From Sphaerotilus mobilis (GTDB lineage Bacteria > Pseudomonadota > Gammaproteobacteria > Burkholderiales > Burkholderiaceae_C), in NCBI RefSeq assembly GCF_004216565.1, contig NZ_SGWV01000008.1, positions 434,001 to 498,000 on the forward strand: a stretch of 64,000 nucleotides of DNA, in the 5' to 3' direction. Made by a program: the position numbers and the translations under genes. Positions within the stretch are counted from its first letter, which is position 1. Each line of letters starts with the position of its first letter. This document shows, one piece after another, positions 31,354 through 41,527 of this stretch. A model generated the notes under the pieces. It did no database searches, was not told the origin of the DNA, and saw only the letters and a list, made by a program, of their open reading frames with translations.

Positions 31354-33044
31354 CGCTGCGGCAGCGCGAAGGTCCAGACCGAGCCGCCGGCCGGCACGTT
31401 GGCCGTGTCGGGGTCGCCGGCGAGGGCGCCGTAGACATGGGCCGAGCCGCTCAGCACGGTCACGTACTGACGCCCGCCGCGCTCCCAGGCGATGGGCAGG
31501 CCGGAGATGCCCGAGCCGGTCTGGAAGGACCACAGCTTCTCGCCGCTCTTGGCATCGAAGGCCATGAACTGGCCGTTCTGCGCACCGGTGAAGACCACGC
31601 CGCTGGCGGTCGACAGCACGCCCGACCAGTAGGGTGACTTGTTGGGCGCCGTCCAGACCGGCTTGCCCGCCACCGGGTCCCAGGCCACCAGCGCGCCCCG
31701 GTTGCCATCGGCCGGGCTGACGAAGCCGCCGAGTTCCAGACCCAGGTACCAGTTCGGGCCGCCCGGGCGTTCCTGCTTGACGTAGCGGACCTTCATGCCC
31801 ACGTCGATGGTGTTCATGAAGACCAGCCGGCGCACCGGGTCGTAGCTCATCGGCATCCAGTTCTTGCCGCCGAAGGCGCTGGGCCAGACCTCGATGAAGT
31901 CCTTCATCTCCTCGGTCTTGCGCACCATGGCCGTCATCGGGGTGTCGATCGGCCGGCCGGTCTTCAGGTCTACGCCGCTGGCCCAGTTGACGGTGCGGGC
32001 GAAGGCCGTGGCCGACAGCAGCTTGCCGCTGCTGCGGTCGAGCACGTAGAAGAAGCCGTTGCGGTTGGCCTGCATCAGCACCTTGGTGGGCTTGCCGCCG
32101 ATCGGGAGGTCCGCCAGCACCAACTCGTTGACGCCGTCGTAGTCATACGGGTCGCCGGGCGAGAACTGGTAGTGCCAGACGACCTCGCCGGTGGCCGGCC
32201 GCAAGGCCAGCACGCTGTTGATGTAGAGCGAATCACCGCCGCGCGTGGCCGCGTTCCACGGGCCGCCGTTGCCGACGCCCCAGTAGACGAGGTCCAGCTC
32301 GGGGTCGAAGCTGCCGGTCAGCCAGGTCGGGCCACCGCCGGTCTTGTGAGCGTCGCCCTTCCAGGTGTCGCCGCCGGGTTCGCCGGGCGCGGCGGTGGTC
32401 CAGCGGTGCCACTTCTTGGCACCGGTCTTGAGGTCCCAGCCGTTGATGAAGCCGCGGGTGCCGTATTCGCCACCGGACACACCGGTGATCAGCGCACCCC
32501 CGGCGATCAGCGGCGCGGCGGTCATCGAATAGCCGTCCTTGTAGTCGGCCGCCTTCTGCTTCCACAGCACCTTGCCATCGGCCATGGAGATGGCCAGCAC
32601 ATGGGCGTCGATGGTGGTGCGGTAGAGCACGCCGTCCAGGGCGGCCATGCCGCGGGTGTGGATGCCGCAGCACAGGTAGCCGGCGATGTCGGCCGGCAGG
32701 TCCAGGCCGACCTTCCACTTCTGGCGACCGGTCACGGCGTCGATCGCGACGGTGTGGCTGTGCGAGGCGACATACATCGTGCCGTCGATCAGCAGCGGCT
32801 GGTTCGAGGCATTGGTCGAGTTGTCCAGGCTGAGGTTCCAGACCGGGCTCAGCGTCTTGACGTTGGCCGGCGTGATCTGCCCCAGCGTCGTGTGGCGTTG
32901 CAGGCCCCAGCCCATGCCGTAGGTGGTGACGTCGCCGGCCGTCGCCGCGTCATTGCGCAGGTCGGCCAGTCCCTGGGCGCCGGCCAGCGTCGCCGCTGTC
33001 GTCACGCTGCACACGGCCAGGCCGCGTGCGATGGTCTTGAACAT
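31350..33044 (-). CDS. PQQ-dependent alcohol dehydrogenase, probable lanthanide type
   Basis: A soluble periplasmic quinoprotein of 564 residues oxidising alcohols or aldehydes. A signal peptide (to about residue 23) is followed by eight beta-propeller blades with repeated W-motifs (WKVGLDLP, VLWKQKA, VVWHYQF, PVWTAPN, KLWSFQTG). The vicinal cysteines that contact PQQ are in AGYLCCGIHTRG. The catalytic aspartate region reads GDPYDYDGVNE: the extra Asp two residues after the catalytic one is the mark of lanthanide-dependent enzymes (XoxF, PedH), whereas calcium enzymes such as ExaA have Ser there. RBS GAGGAGA. The substrate is not clear from sequence. Divergent from an AcoR-like regulator. Confidence 0.92.
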   Translation of the reverse strand: MFKTIARGLAVCSVTTAATLAGAQGLADLRNDAATAGDVTTYGMGWGLQRHTTLGQITPANVKTLSPVWNLSLDNSTNASNQPLLIDGTMYVASHSHTVAIDAVTGRQKWKVGLDLPADIAGYLCCGIHTRGMAALDGVLYRTTIDAHVLAISMADGKVLWKQKAADYKDGYSMTAAPLIAGGALITGVSGGEYGTRGFINGWDLKTGAKKWHRWTTAAPGEPGGDTWKGDAHKTGGGPTWLTGSFDPELDLVYWGVGNGGPWNAATRGGDSLYINSVLALRPATGEVVWHYQFSPGDPYDYDGVNELVLADLPIGGKPTKVLMQANRNGFFYVLDRSSGKLLSATAFARTVNWASGVDLKTGRPIDTPMTAMVRKTEEMKDFIEVWPSAFGGKNWMPMSYDPVRRLVFMNTIDVGMKVRYVKQERPGGPNWYLGLELGGFVSPADGNRGALVAWDPVAGKPVWTAPNKSPYWSGVLSTASGVVFTGAQNGQFMAFDAKSGEKLWSFQTGSGISGLPIAWERGGRQYVTVLSGSAHVYGALAGDPDTANVPAGGSVWTFALPQR

Positions 33045-33234
33045 GCTGTCTCCTCTTGTGGTGACGTTGCCGTCTGTGGTGTCGCATCGGACAGGCAAAA
33101 CGATAGGTCGGCGACGCCGGCCGGCCACTTCCGGGCAAACCCGCGTCGGTGGTTGTTCCGCCGCGCGACACCTTGCCGCCCGCGGCATGCGCACCGCACA
33201 CTCGCGCCGGAACCGACCTTGTGGACGCGCGACG

Positions 33235-34443
33235 ATGACCCCCGGTGCCAACCTGCCCGCCAATCCCTTCTATGCCTCGGCCGAGCAGCGCATCGCGCTG
33301 GCCCGGCAACGTTTCTTCGAGGACGGCGTGCGGCCCTCGGGCATGGTCAGCGAGGCGGTGATCCAGTCCTGGGCCCGTTGCCTGCGGGCCGAGCCAGACC
33401 ACCGGCGTGCGGCGGTCTTCGAGCCGGTGACGCCCAGCCGCGTGCACAGCACGCTGCGCCAGAACCAGCAACTGCTGGCGGCGGCGGCCGAGGAGATGGA
33501 GCGCCTCAAGCTCACGCTGGCCGGCACCAGCAGCACGGCCATGCTGACCGATGCACAAGGCGTGATCGTCGGCAGCACCTTCACGCAGGCACGCAGCCAC
33601 GAACGCCTGATGCCCATCACCACGCGGGTCGGCGTCAACCTGTCGGAAGAGGCCGTGGGCACGACCGCGCCGGGCCTGACCGCCCGCACCGCGCAGGCCA
33701 GTGTGGTCAGCGGCGCCGAGCACTACTTCGGCAATGCGCAGCTGATGCATTGCGCGGCCGCGCCCATCCACGACATCCGTGGCCGGCTGGCCGGCGTGCT
33801 GGACCTGTCCAGCGAAGGTGTGCCCTTCGCCTTCGACGCCGCCACGGTGGTCGGCCACTACGCCGCCGAGATCGAGAACCGCTTGCTGTGCGCGCAATCG
33901 ACCGAGCACCTCGTCGTGCGCATGCAGATCGTGCCCAGCCTGCTGGACACGCCGATGGCCGGCCTGGCGGGCATCACCGGTGACGGCCGCATCGACTGGC
34001 TCAACGGCGCCGCCGCGCGGCTGCTCGGCATGGCCGGCGGCACGGCCCGGCCTGCCGCTGCACAGGTCGAGGACCACGTCGGCGTGCCGCTGGACACGCT
34101 GATCGCCTGGAGCAGCGGCCCCGCGCCGCAACCGCTGGCCCTGCCCAACGGCCTGATGCTCTGGGTGCGCTGCGACTGGCACAGCCGCGACGGCCACCGG
34201 CCGCTGCATGCGGTCGCGGCACCGGCGATCAGCGCCACGCCGCCGGTGCCCGCACCCGCCGAGGCGCCCGCGCCGCTGCGCGAGACCGAGCACCAGACCA
34301 TCGTGCGCGCGGTCGCGGAATGCGCCGGCAATGTCTCGCAGGCGGCGCGCCTGCTGGGCATTTCGCGCGGGCGGGTGTACCGGCATCTGCAGGCCGATGC
34401 GGCAGCTGCGCACCGGCCAGATCAGCCCCCCGAGACCGCTTGA
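33235..34443 (+). CDS. AcoR-like GAF/Fis regulator lacking the AAA+ domain
   Basis: A regulator of 402 residues related to AcoR-type activators. The N terminus (GMVSEAVIQSWARCLRAEPDHRR) and a GAF domain (about 75-220, STAMLTDAQGVIVGSTFTQA to IENRLLCAQSTEH) are typical. The C terminus has a Fis-type helix-turn-helix (QTIVRAVAECAGNVSQAARLLGISRGRVYRHL). Between them lies a PAS-like stretch (AGITGDGRIDWLNGAAARLLGM), but no Walker A, GAFTGA or Walker B motif, so it cannot activate sigma-54 promoters in the usual way. The reading frame is unbroken, so this is its natural form. It is divergent from the PQQ dehydrogenase and probably controls it. Confidence 0.88.
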   Translation: MTPGANLPANPFYASAEQRIALARQRFFEDGVRPSGMVSEAVIQSWARCLRAEPDHRRAAVFEPVTPSRVHSTLRQNQQLLAAAAEEMERLKLTLAGTSSTAMLTDAQGVIVGSTFTQARSHERLMPITTRVGVNLSEEAVGTTAPGLTARTAQASVVSGAEHYFGNAQLMHCAAAPIHDIRGRLAGVLDLSSEGVPFAFDAATVVGHYAAEIENRLLCAQSTEHLVVRMQIVPSLLDTPMAGLAGITGDGRIDWLNGAAARLLGMAGGTARPAAAQVEDHVGVPLDTLIAWSSGPAPQPLALPNGLMLWVRCDWHSRDGHRPLHAVAAPAISATPPVPAPAEAPAPLRETEHQTIVRAVAECAGNVSQAARLLGISRGRVYRHLQADAAAAHRPDQPPETA

Positions 34444-34800
34444 CGCCGCAGGCCCGGCACCCGCTCATCGGGTGTCGACCAGCCCCTGCACACGCCTGGC
34501 GACTAAAGCGCGTTACGTAATTTTCTGATCGAGCCTGGGTTGCGCGGCTACCAGATTTATTAGCAAGGCGACAACGCCCAGCCGCTTGCTGGATCTTGCG
34601 CACGCATCAGAGACATTCCGGGCTCGATGACGGGCTGCAGCGCCGAAGCGGCGCATGCGGGTTTTCACCAGTCATCGCTAATTTTATTAGCAACACAATC
34701 CAACCCGGCGCGGACATCGGTCGGCGCCGGTCGACAGCGATCCGTCCGCCCTTGCCGCTTGCCCCCTTTGCCACCCCTCGCCCGGAGCCCCACCCGCACC
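34444..34800. other. Intergenic region upstream of the galactoside operon
   Basis: No gene is visible in these 357 bases, which are clearly richer in AT than their surroundings. They hold the palindrome TTACGTAA (34513-34520), two copies of TTTATTAGCAA (34556-34566 and 34683-34693), and around the second copy the 15-bp inverted repeat GCTAAT-TTT-ATTAGC. This is most likely the promoter/operator region of the ABC ATPase-galactosidase operon. Confidence 0.6.
34677..34691. promoter_or_regulatory. Candidate operator GCTAAT-TTT-ATTAGC
   Basis: A perfect 6-bp inverted repeat with a 3-bp centre, 110 bp before the ABC ATPase start; a half-site copy (TTTATTAGCAA) lies 127 bp further upstream. The binding protein is not encoded nearby. 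Confidence 0.5.
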
Positions 34801-35976
<1,176 letters not shown>

Positions 35977-35999
35977 AGTCCCCAGACGCCCTCCAAGAC

Positions 36000-38195
36000 A
36001 TGACCGCCACGATCCTGCCCAGCATGTCCAGCACGCACGCGCAAGACCCGCACTTCATCGCCCTGCATGGCCGCGCCAGCAGCCTGGTCCTCGAAGTGAA
36101 TGACCATGAGGCGCCGCTGTGGCGCTACTGGGGTCCGCGACTGGGCGATGCCAGCGTGCCCGAGATGCCGCTGCGCGACAGCCGACCGCTGCCCAGCTTC
36201 ATGCTGGACGTCGACCAGCCCCTGACGGTCGCCCCGACCTTTGGCGTGGGCTGGTTCGGCCAGAGCGCCCTGCTCGCCCACCGCGACGGCCTGGACTTTG
36301 CACAGGCATGGACCCGCTGCGAGGTCGAGTGGCTGGTCGCCGGCTCGGCGATCTGCCTGCACCTGCATGACCACGTCGCCCGCCTGCGCCTGGACCTGAC
36401 GCTGCGCCTGGACGGCCCGAGCGACGTGCTGGTCGCACAAAGCGTGCTGCACAACCTGGGCGACACGCCGCTGGACGTGCAATGGCTGGCCGCCGCGACG
36501 CTGCGCCTGCCCAGCCACTGCGACACGGTGCGCTCGTTTGCCGGCCAGCATATGCATGAGTTCCTGCCACAGGTCGACCCGCTGACACGCAGCCTCTGGC
36601 GCAAGGAAAGCCGGCGCGGCCGGACCAGCCACGACTGCTTCCCCGGCGCGATCGCCACGACGCCGGGCACCACCGCGGACGCCGGCCTGTGCTTTGGCGC
36701 CCACCTGGCCTGGTCGGGCAACCACCAGCAGACCATCGAGTGGCTGCACGACGGCATCTACCAGTGGCAGATGGGCGAATGGCTGGCCCCAGGCGAAGGC
36801 CGCCTGCAGCCGGGCCAGAGCCTGCACACGCCCGAGCTGATCGCAACCTGTTCGTGCGCGGGCCTGAACGGCATCGCCGCCAACTTCCACGCCGAGTTGC
36901 GCCGCCGACTGAACTGGCCGGGCGGCGCGATGAAGCCGCGGCCGGTGCACCTCAACACCTGGGAAGGCTTCTACTTCGACGTGCATCCGGGGCCAGTCCA
37001 GGAACTCGCCACGGCGGCGGCCGAGGTGGGCATCGAGCGTTTCGTGCTGGACGACGGCTGGTTCCACGGCCGTCACCATGACCGCGCCGCGCTGGGCGAC
37101 TGGTGGCCCGACGAGACCAAGTTCCCACGCGGCCTGGGCGAGCTGATCGCCCACGTCAACGCCCTGGGCATGGAGTTCGGCCTGTGGGTCGAGCCCGAGA
37201 TGGTCAACCCCGACAGCGAGCTGTTCCGCGCCCATCCCGACTGGGCCCTGCAGGTCGCCGGCCGGCCGCTGTTGACCGCGCGCAACCAACTGGTGCTGGA
37301 CATCTCGCGGCCCGAGGCGGCCGACTACCTGTTCGACAAGATCTCGGCGCTGCTGGCCGCCCACCCGATCGCCTACCTGAAGTGGGACCACAACCGCGAC
37401 CTGTCGCCGGCCGGTCTGGGCGACGGGCGGCCCGGCTACCGCGCCCAGGTCCATGCCGCCTATGCGCTGATGGCGCGGCTGCGCGCGGCCCATCCGGGCG
37501 TCGAGATCGAGAGCTGCTCCGGTGGTGGCGGCCGCATCGACTTCGGCGTGCTGCGCCACACCCACCGGGTCTGGACCAGCGACTGCATCGACGCGCTCTC
37601 GCGCATCGAGATCCAGCGCGGCCTGCTGCAGTTCTTCCCGCCCGAAATCATGGGCGCGCACGTCGGCACGGCCCCGTCCCACACGACGGGCCGCAGCCAG
37701 ACCATGCCCTTCCGCGCCGCCGTCGCGCTGCCCGGGCACCTGGGCGTCGAGCTGGATGTGCGCCACCTCGGCGATGACGAGCGGCGCGTGCTGCGCGACT
37801 GGATCGCCATCTACAAACAACTGCGCGATCGCCTGCACCAAGGCCGCGTCTGGCTGGGCGAAGGCGAGGACCAGCTGGTCTGGCAGGCCCATGGCGACGA
37901 GGCCGCCAGCGACCTGGTGCTGATCGCCTACCGGCCGCAGCCCAGCAGCCTGCGCTACGCACCGACGCTGCGCCTGCCGATGCTCGATGCGGGCGCGCGC
38001 TACCGCGTCCGCGAGGTCCTGCCCAAGGGCACCGTGCGCTCGAAGGAACGCCACCACACGGCGGCCTTCTTCGACGCCATCAACACCGCAGACGGCCTGG
38101 TGGTCGACGGCGCCTGGCTGGCCCATGCCGGCCTGCCGATGCCGCGCGCCCAGGCTGAGACCGCCTTCATCGTGACGCTGCAACGCGTGGCCTGA
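36000..38195 (+). CDS. GH36 alpha-galactosidase
   Basis: An alpha-galactosidase of glycoside hydrolase family 36, 731 residues, cytoplasmic (no signal peptide). The catalytic barrel shows LDDGWFHGRHHDRAALGDW, FGLWVEPEMVNPDSELFRAHPDW, AYLKWDHNRDL with the nucleophile Asp, SCSGGGGRIDFGVLRHTHRVWTSDCIDAL with the acid/base Asp, and GAHVGTAPSHTTGR. The N-terminal beta-sandwich and C-terminal beta domain give a length normal for the family. It frees galactose from alpha-galactosides for galK and galT downstream. An ATG 8 codons further (36024) is an alternative start. It lies 23 nt after the ABC ATPase gene. Confidence 0.94.
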   Translation: MTATILPSMSSTHAQDPHFIALHGRASSLVLEVNDHEAPLWRYWGPRLGDASVPEMPLRDSRPLPSFMLDVDQPLTVAPTFGVGWFGQSALLAHRDGLDFAQAWTRCEVEWLVAGSAICLHLHDHVARLRLDLTLRLDGPSDVLVAQSVLHNLGDTPLDVQWLAAATLRLPSHCDTVRSFAGQHMHEFLPQVDPLTRSLWRKESRRGRTSHDCFPGAIATTPGTTADAGLCFGAHLAWSGNHQQTIEWLHDGIYQWQMGEWLAPGEGRLQPGQSLHTPELIATCSCAGLNGIAANFHAELRRRLNWPGGAMKPRPVHLNTWEGFYFDVHPGPVQELATAAAEVGIERFVLDDGWFHGRHHDRAALGDWWPDETKFPRGLGELIAHVNALGMEFGLWVEPEMVNPDSELFRAHPDWALQVAGRPLLTARNQLVLDISRPEAADYLFDKISALLAAHPIAYLKWDHNRDLSPAGLGDGRPGYRAQVHAAYALMARLRAAHPGVEIESCSGGGGRIDFGVLRHTHRVWTSDCIDALSRIEIQRGLLQFFPPEIMGAHVGTAPSHTTGRSQTMPFRAAVALPGHLGVELDVRHLGDDERRVLRDWIAIYKQLRDRLHQGRVWLGEGEDQLVWQAHGDEAASDLVLIAYRPQPSSLRYAPTLRLPMLDAGARYRVREVLPKGTVRSKERHHTAAFFDAINTADGLVVDGAWLAHAGLPMPRAQAETAFIVTLQRVA

Positions 38196-38201
38196 ACCGT
38201 C

Positions 38202-39266
38202 ATGAACGCCAACGCCCACACCTTCGACCCGACCGAACACTCGCACCGCCGCCGCAACCCGCTGACCGGTCAGTGGGTGCTGGTCTCGCCCCACCGCAGC
38301 AAGCGGCCGTGGCAAGGCAAGCAGGAAGAGGCCAGCGACGACGCCCTGCCCTCGCACGACCCGGGCTGCTACCTGTGTGCGGGCAACACACGCGTCAGCG
38401 GCGACGTCAACCCGGCCTACACCGGCACCTACGTCTTCACCAACGACCATGCCGCGTTGCTGCCGCAGGTGCCCGACGCGCCGGCGTCGTCCGACCCGCT
38501 GTTCACGGCGGCCTCGGCACGCGGCACCAGCCGGGTGATCTGCTTCTCGCCCGACCATGCCCGCACGCTGCCCGAGCTGCCGCTGGCCGCCATCGAGGGC
38601 GTGATCGAGACCTGGTGCAGCCAGTCCGCCGAACTCGGCCGTGACCATGCCTGGGTGCAGGTGTTCGAGAACAAGGGCGCCATCATGGGCTGCTCGCAGC
38701 CACACCCGCATGGCCAGATCTGGGCCACCGGCCACCTGCCCAACGAGGCCGCGACCGAGCACCGCGAGCAGATCGCCTACCGCGCCGAACACGGCCGCGC
38801 GATGCTGCTGGACTATGTCGAGCGCGAAGCCGCCAGCGGCGAGCGCACGGTGGTGCAGACGGCGCACTGGCTGGCGGTGGTGCCCTATTGGGCGACCTGG
38901 CCCTTCGAGACCCTGCTGCTGCCGCGCTTCCCGGTGCAGCGCCTGCCGCAGCTGAGCGCCGACCAGCGCAGCGACCTGGCCGTCGCGCTGAAGGCGCTGA
39001 CCTCGCGCTACGACAACCTGTTCCGCTGCAGCTTCCCGTATTCAATGGGCTGGCATGGCGCGCCGTTCGATGTGCACGGCGACCTCGGCGACGACGCGCA
39101 GGCCTGGCAACTGCATGCCCATTTCTATCCGCCGCTGCTGCGTTCGGCCACGGTGCGCAAGTTCATGGTCGGCTTCGAGATGCTGGCCGAGGCCCAGCGC
39201 GACCTGACGCCCGAACAGGCCGCCGCCCAGCTGCGCGCGGTCAGCGACCGACACCACAAGGCATGA
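38202..39266 (+). CDS. galT: Galactose-1-phosphate uridylyltransferase
   Basis: The Leloir-pathway enzyme that swaps UMP between UDP-glucose and galactose 1-phosphate, 354 residues. Family landmarks are [27 protein letters not shown], the zinc cysteines in [38 protein letters not shown] with the catalytic His-Pro-His, and [22 protein letters not shown]. It starts 6 nt after the alpha-galactosidase stop. Length matches E. coli GalT. No galE is present in the window. Confidence 0.96.
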   Translation: MNANAHTFDPTEHSHRRRNPLTGQWVLVSPHRSKRPWQGKQEEASDDALPSHDPGCYLCAGNTRVSGDVNPAYTGTYVFTNDHAALLPQVPDAPASSDPLFTAASARGTSRVICFSPDHARTLPELPLAAIEGVIETWCSQSAELGRDHAWVQVFENKGAIMGCSQPHPHGQIWATGHLPNEAATEHREQIAYRAEHGRAMLLDYVEREAASGERTVVQTAHWLAVVPYWATWPFETLLLPRFPVQRLPQLSADQRSDLAVALKALTSRYDNLFRCSFPYSMGWHGAPFDVHGDLGDDAQAWQLHAHFYPPLLRSATVRKFMVGFEMLAEAQRDLTPEQAAAQLRAVSDRHHKA

Positions 39267-39303
39267 GCCCCACCCAGGCCTGATCCTCACCGGGACCGAC
39301 ACG

Positions 39304-40485
39304 ATGACCTCCCCCCTGCTGACGCGCGTGCTGGCGTCCTTCGCCGACAGCTTCGACGCCGCGCCAACCACCGTGGTGCACGCGCCCGGCCGCGTCAACC
39401 TGATCGGCGAACACACCGACTACAACGACGGTTTTGTGCTGCCCTGCGCCATCGACTACCACACGCTGGTGGCCGCGCAGCCGCTGGACGAGCCGCTGGT
39501 GCGGGTGGTGGCGAGCGACTACGGCGACCAGCTCGACGAGTTCCGCATCGACGCGCCGATCGTGCCGGTCACCGGCCGGGCCGACCATGCCTGGATCAAC
39601 TACGTGCGCGGCACCGTCAAGGCCCTGATCGACGACGGCCTGGTGCTGCGCGGTGCCGAACTCGCGGTGGCCGGCAACGTGCCGCAGGGCGCGGGCCTGT
39701 CGTCGTCGGCGGCCCTCGAAGTCGCCATTGCCCAGGCCTTCAAGACGCTGCAGGACCTGGACCTCACGCAGACCCGCATCGCCCAGCTCGCGCAGATCGC
39801 CGAGAACCGCTTCGTCGGCTGCAACTGCGGGATCATGGATCAGCTCATCTCCGCGCGCAGCACGGCCGGCCATGCGCTGCTGATCGACTGCCGCAGCCTG
39901 GACGTCTCTGCCGTGCACCTGCCCGAAGACGTCGCCGTGCTGATCGTGCATTCGCGCGTCAAGCGTGGCCTGGTCGACAGCGAATACAACACCCGCCGCC
40001 AACAGTGCGAGGCCGCTGCGGCGCACTACGGCGTGCCGGCCTTGCGTGACCTGGACGAGGCCGGCCTGCTGGCGCGGCGCGGCACGCTCGACGAGGTCGT
40101 GTTCCGCCGCGCCCGCCACATCGTGACCGAAAACCAGCGCACGCTGGACGCCGCGCAGGCGCTGGCCGCCGGTGACCTGAAGCGCATGGGCGCGCTGATG
40201 GCGGCGTCGCATGTGTCCATGCGCGACGACTTCGAGATCACCGTGCCGCCGATCGACCACCTCGTCGAGATCCTGCAGCGGGTCATCGGCGAGGACGGTG
40301 GCGCGCGCATGACCGGTGGCGGCTTCGGCGGCTGCGTCGTCGCCCTCTTGCCCGAGTCGCGCATCGCGGCCGCCCGCGAGGCCATTGCCGCGCAGTACCG
40401 CGCCCCCAGCGGCGAGGCCGCCGCCGTCTACGTCTGCCACGCCAGCGCCGGGGCCGGACCGATCGCCCTGCACGCCCACGCCTGA
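39304..40485 (+). CDS. galK: Galactokinase
   Basis: A GHMP-family kinase of 393 residues that phosphorylates galactose at C1. The galactokinase signature [19 protein letters not shown] (residues 26-45), the ATP loop [17 protein letters not shown] and the C-terminal [15 protein letters not shown] are intact; catalytic Arg and Asp are expected in the first block and CGIMDQLIS. It follows galT by 37 nt and precedes the aldo/keto reductase by 23 nt in one operon. Confidence 0.96.
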   Translation: MTSPLLTRVLASFADSFDAAPTTVVHAPGRVNLIGEHTDYNDGFVLPCAIDYHTLVAAQPLDEPLVRVVASDYGDQLDEFRIDAPIVPVTGRADHAWINYVRGTVKALIDDGLVLRGAELAVAGNVPQGAGLSSSAALEVAIAQAFKTLQDLDLTQTRIAQLAQIAENRFVGCNCGIMDQLISARSTAGHALLIDCRSLDVSAVHLPEDVAVLIVHSRVKRGLVDSEYNTRRQQCEAAAAHYGVPALRDLDEAGLLARRGTLDEVVFRRARHIVTENQRTLDAAQALAAGDLKRMGALMAASHVSMRDDFEITVPPIDHLVEILQRVIGEDGGARMTGGGFGGCVVALLPESRIAAAREAIAAQYRAPSGEAAAVYVCHASAGAGPIALHAHA

Positions 40486-40508
40486 GTCAGCTCTCCTCAA
40501 GGACCCCG

Positions 40509-41516
40509 ATGAACACGAGCCCCTGGCAAGCCGCCACCGACCGCTACGAGCGCCTGCCCTACCGGCGCTGCGGCGCCAGCGGCCTGAAGCTGGGCGCGGT
40601 CTCGCTCGGCCTGTGGCACAACTTTGGCGACGTCGACAGCCTGGCGACCCAGCGCGAGACGCTGCGCTGCGCCTTCGACCTTGGCGTCACCCACATCGAC
40701 CTGGCCAACAACTACGGTCCGCCGGCCGGCTCGGCCGAGGTCAACTTCGGGCGTCTGCTGCGCGAGGACTTCGCCGGCCTGCGCGACGAGCTGATCGTCT
40801 CCACCAAGGCCGGCTACCGGATGGGCCCGGGGCCCTATGGCGACGGCGGTTCGCGCAAGTATTTGCTCAGCAGCCTGGACCAGAGCCTGCAGCGCATGGG
40901 CCTGGCCTATGTCGACATCTTCTATCACCACCGGCCAGATCCGGACACGCCGCTGGAAGAGACGATGGCCGCGCTGGACCATGCGGTGCGCAGCGGCCGG
41001 GCCCTGTACGTTGGCCTGTCCAACTACCCGGCCGATCGGCTGCGCGAGGCCGCCGCGATCCTGCGCCAGCTCGGCACGCCCTGCCTGATCCACCAGCCGC
41101 GCTACAACCTGCTGGACCGGGCCTGCGAGCCCGCCTTGTTGCCGGCGCTGGCCGAACAAGGCATCGGCTGCATCGCCTTCTCGCCGCTGGCCCAGGGCCT
41201 GCTGACCGACCGCTACCTGGGCGGCGCGGTGCCGGGCGATTCACGGGCGGCCAAGGGCGTGGGCTTCCTCAAGCCCGCCGACCTGACGCCGCAGCGCCTG
41301 CGCACCATCGCCGCGCTGGACAACATCGCCCGGGCACGCGGCCAGAAGCTCGCGCAGATGGCGCTGACCTGGGTGCTGCGGCACGACGCCATGACCAGCG
41401 TGCTGATCGGCGCCAGCCGGCCGCAACAGGTGCGCGATGCCGTCGAGGCGGCCGGCGCAGTGGCCTTGTCGGCCGATGAACTGGCGGCGATCGAGGCGGT
41501 GCTGGCGTCGGCCTGA
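40509..41516 (+). CDS. Aldo/keto reductase, YghZ-like
   Basis: A cytoplasmic NADPH-dependent aldo/keto reductase of 335 residues, closest in look to YghZ/GPR (L-glyceraldehyde 3-phosphate reductase). The catalytic tetrad can be read as Asp in THIDLANNYGPPAGSAE with Tyr, Lys in IVSTKAGYRM, and His in DIFYHHRPD; the cofactor motif is SVLIGASRPQQVRDAV. It is the last gene of the galactoside operon. Its substrate there could be galactose or an aldehyde by-product, which is inference. Its stop codon lies in a hairpin shared with the convergent gene. Confidence 0.9.
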   Translation: MNTSPWQAATDRYERLPYRRCGASGLKLGAVSLGLWHNFGDVDSLATQRETLRCAFDLGVTHIDLANNYGPPAGSAEVNFGRLLREDFAGLRDELIVSTKAGYRMGPGPYGDGGSRKYLLSSLDQSLQRMGLAYVDIFYHHRPDPDTPLEETMAALDHAVRSGRALYVGLSNYPADRLREAAAILRQLGTPCLIHQPRYNLLDRACEPALLPALAEQGIGCIAFSPLAQGLLTDRYLGGAVPGDSRAAKGVGFLKPADLTPQRLRTIAALDNIARARGQKLAQMALTWVLRHDAMTSVLIGASRPQQVRDAVEAAGAVALSADELAAIEAVLASA

Positions 41517-41527
41517 CCCGTCAGGCC
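41510..41527. terminator. Compact hairpin containing both convergent stop codons
   Basis: GGCCTGAC-CC-GTCAGGCC is a perfect 8-bp stem. The stop codons of the aldo/keto reductase gene and of the convergent chemoreceptor-like gene each lie in one arm, so the genes are only 4 nt apart. A two-base loop is too tight, so a shorter stem probably forms. Confidence 0.55.
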
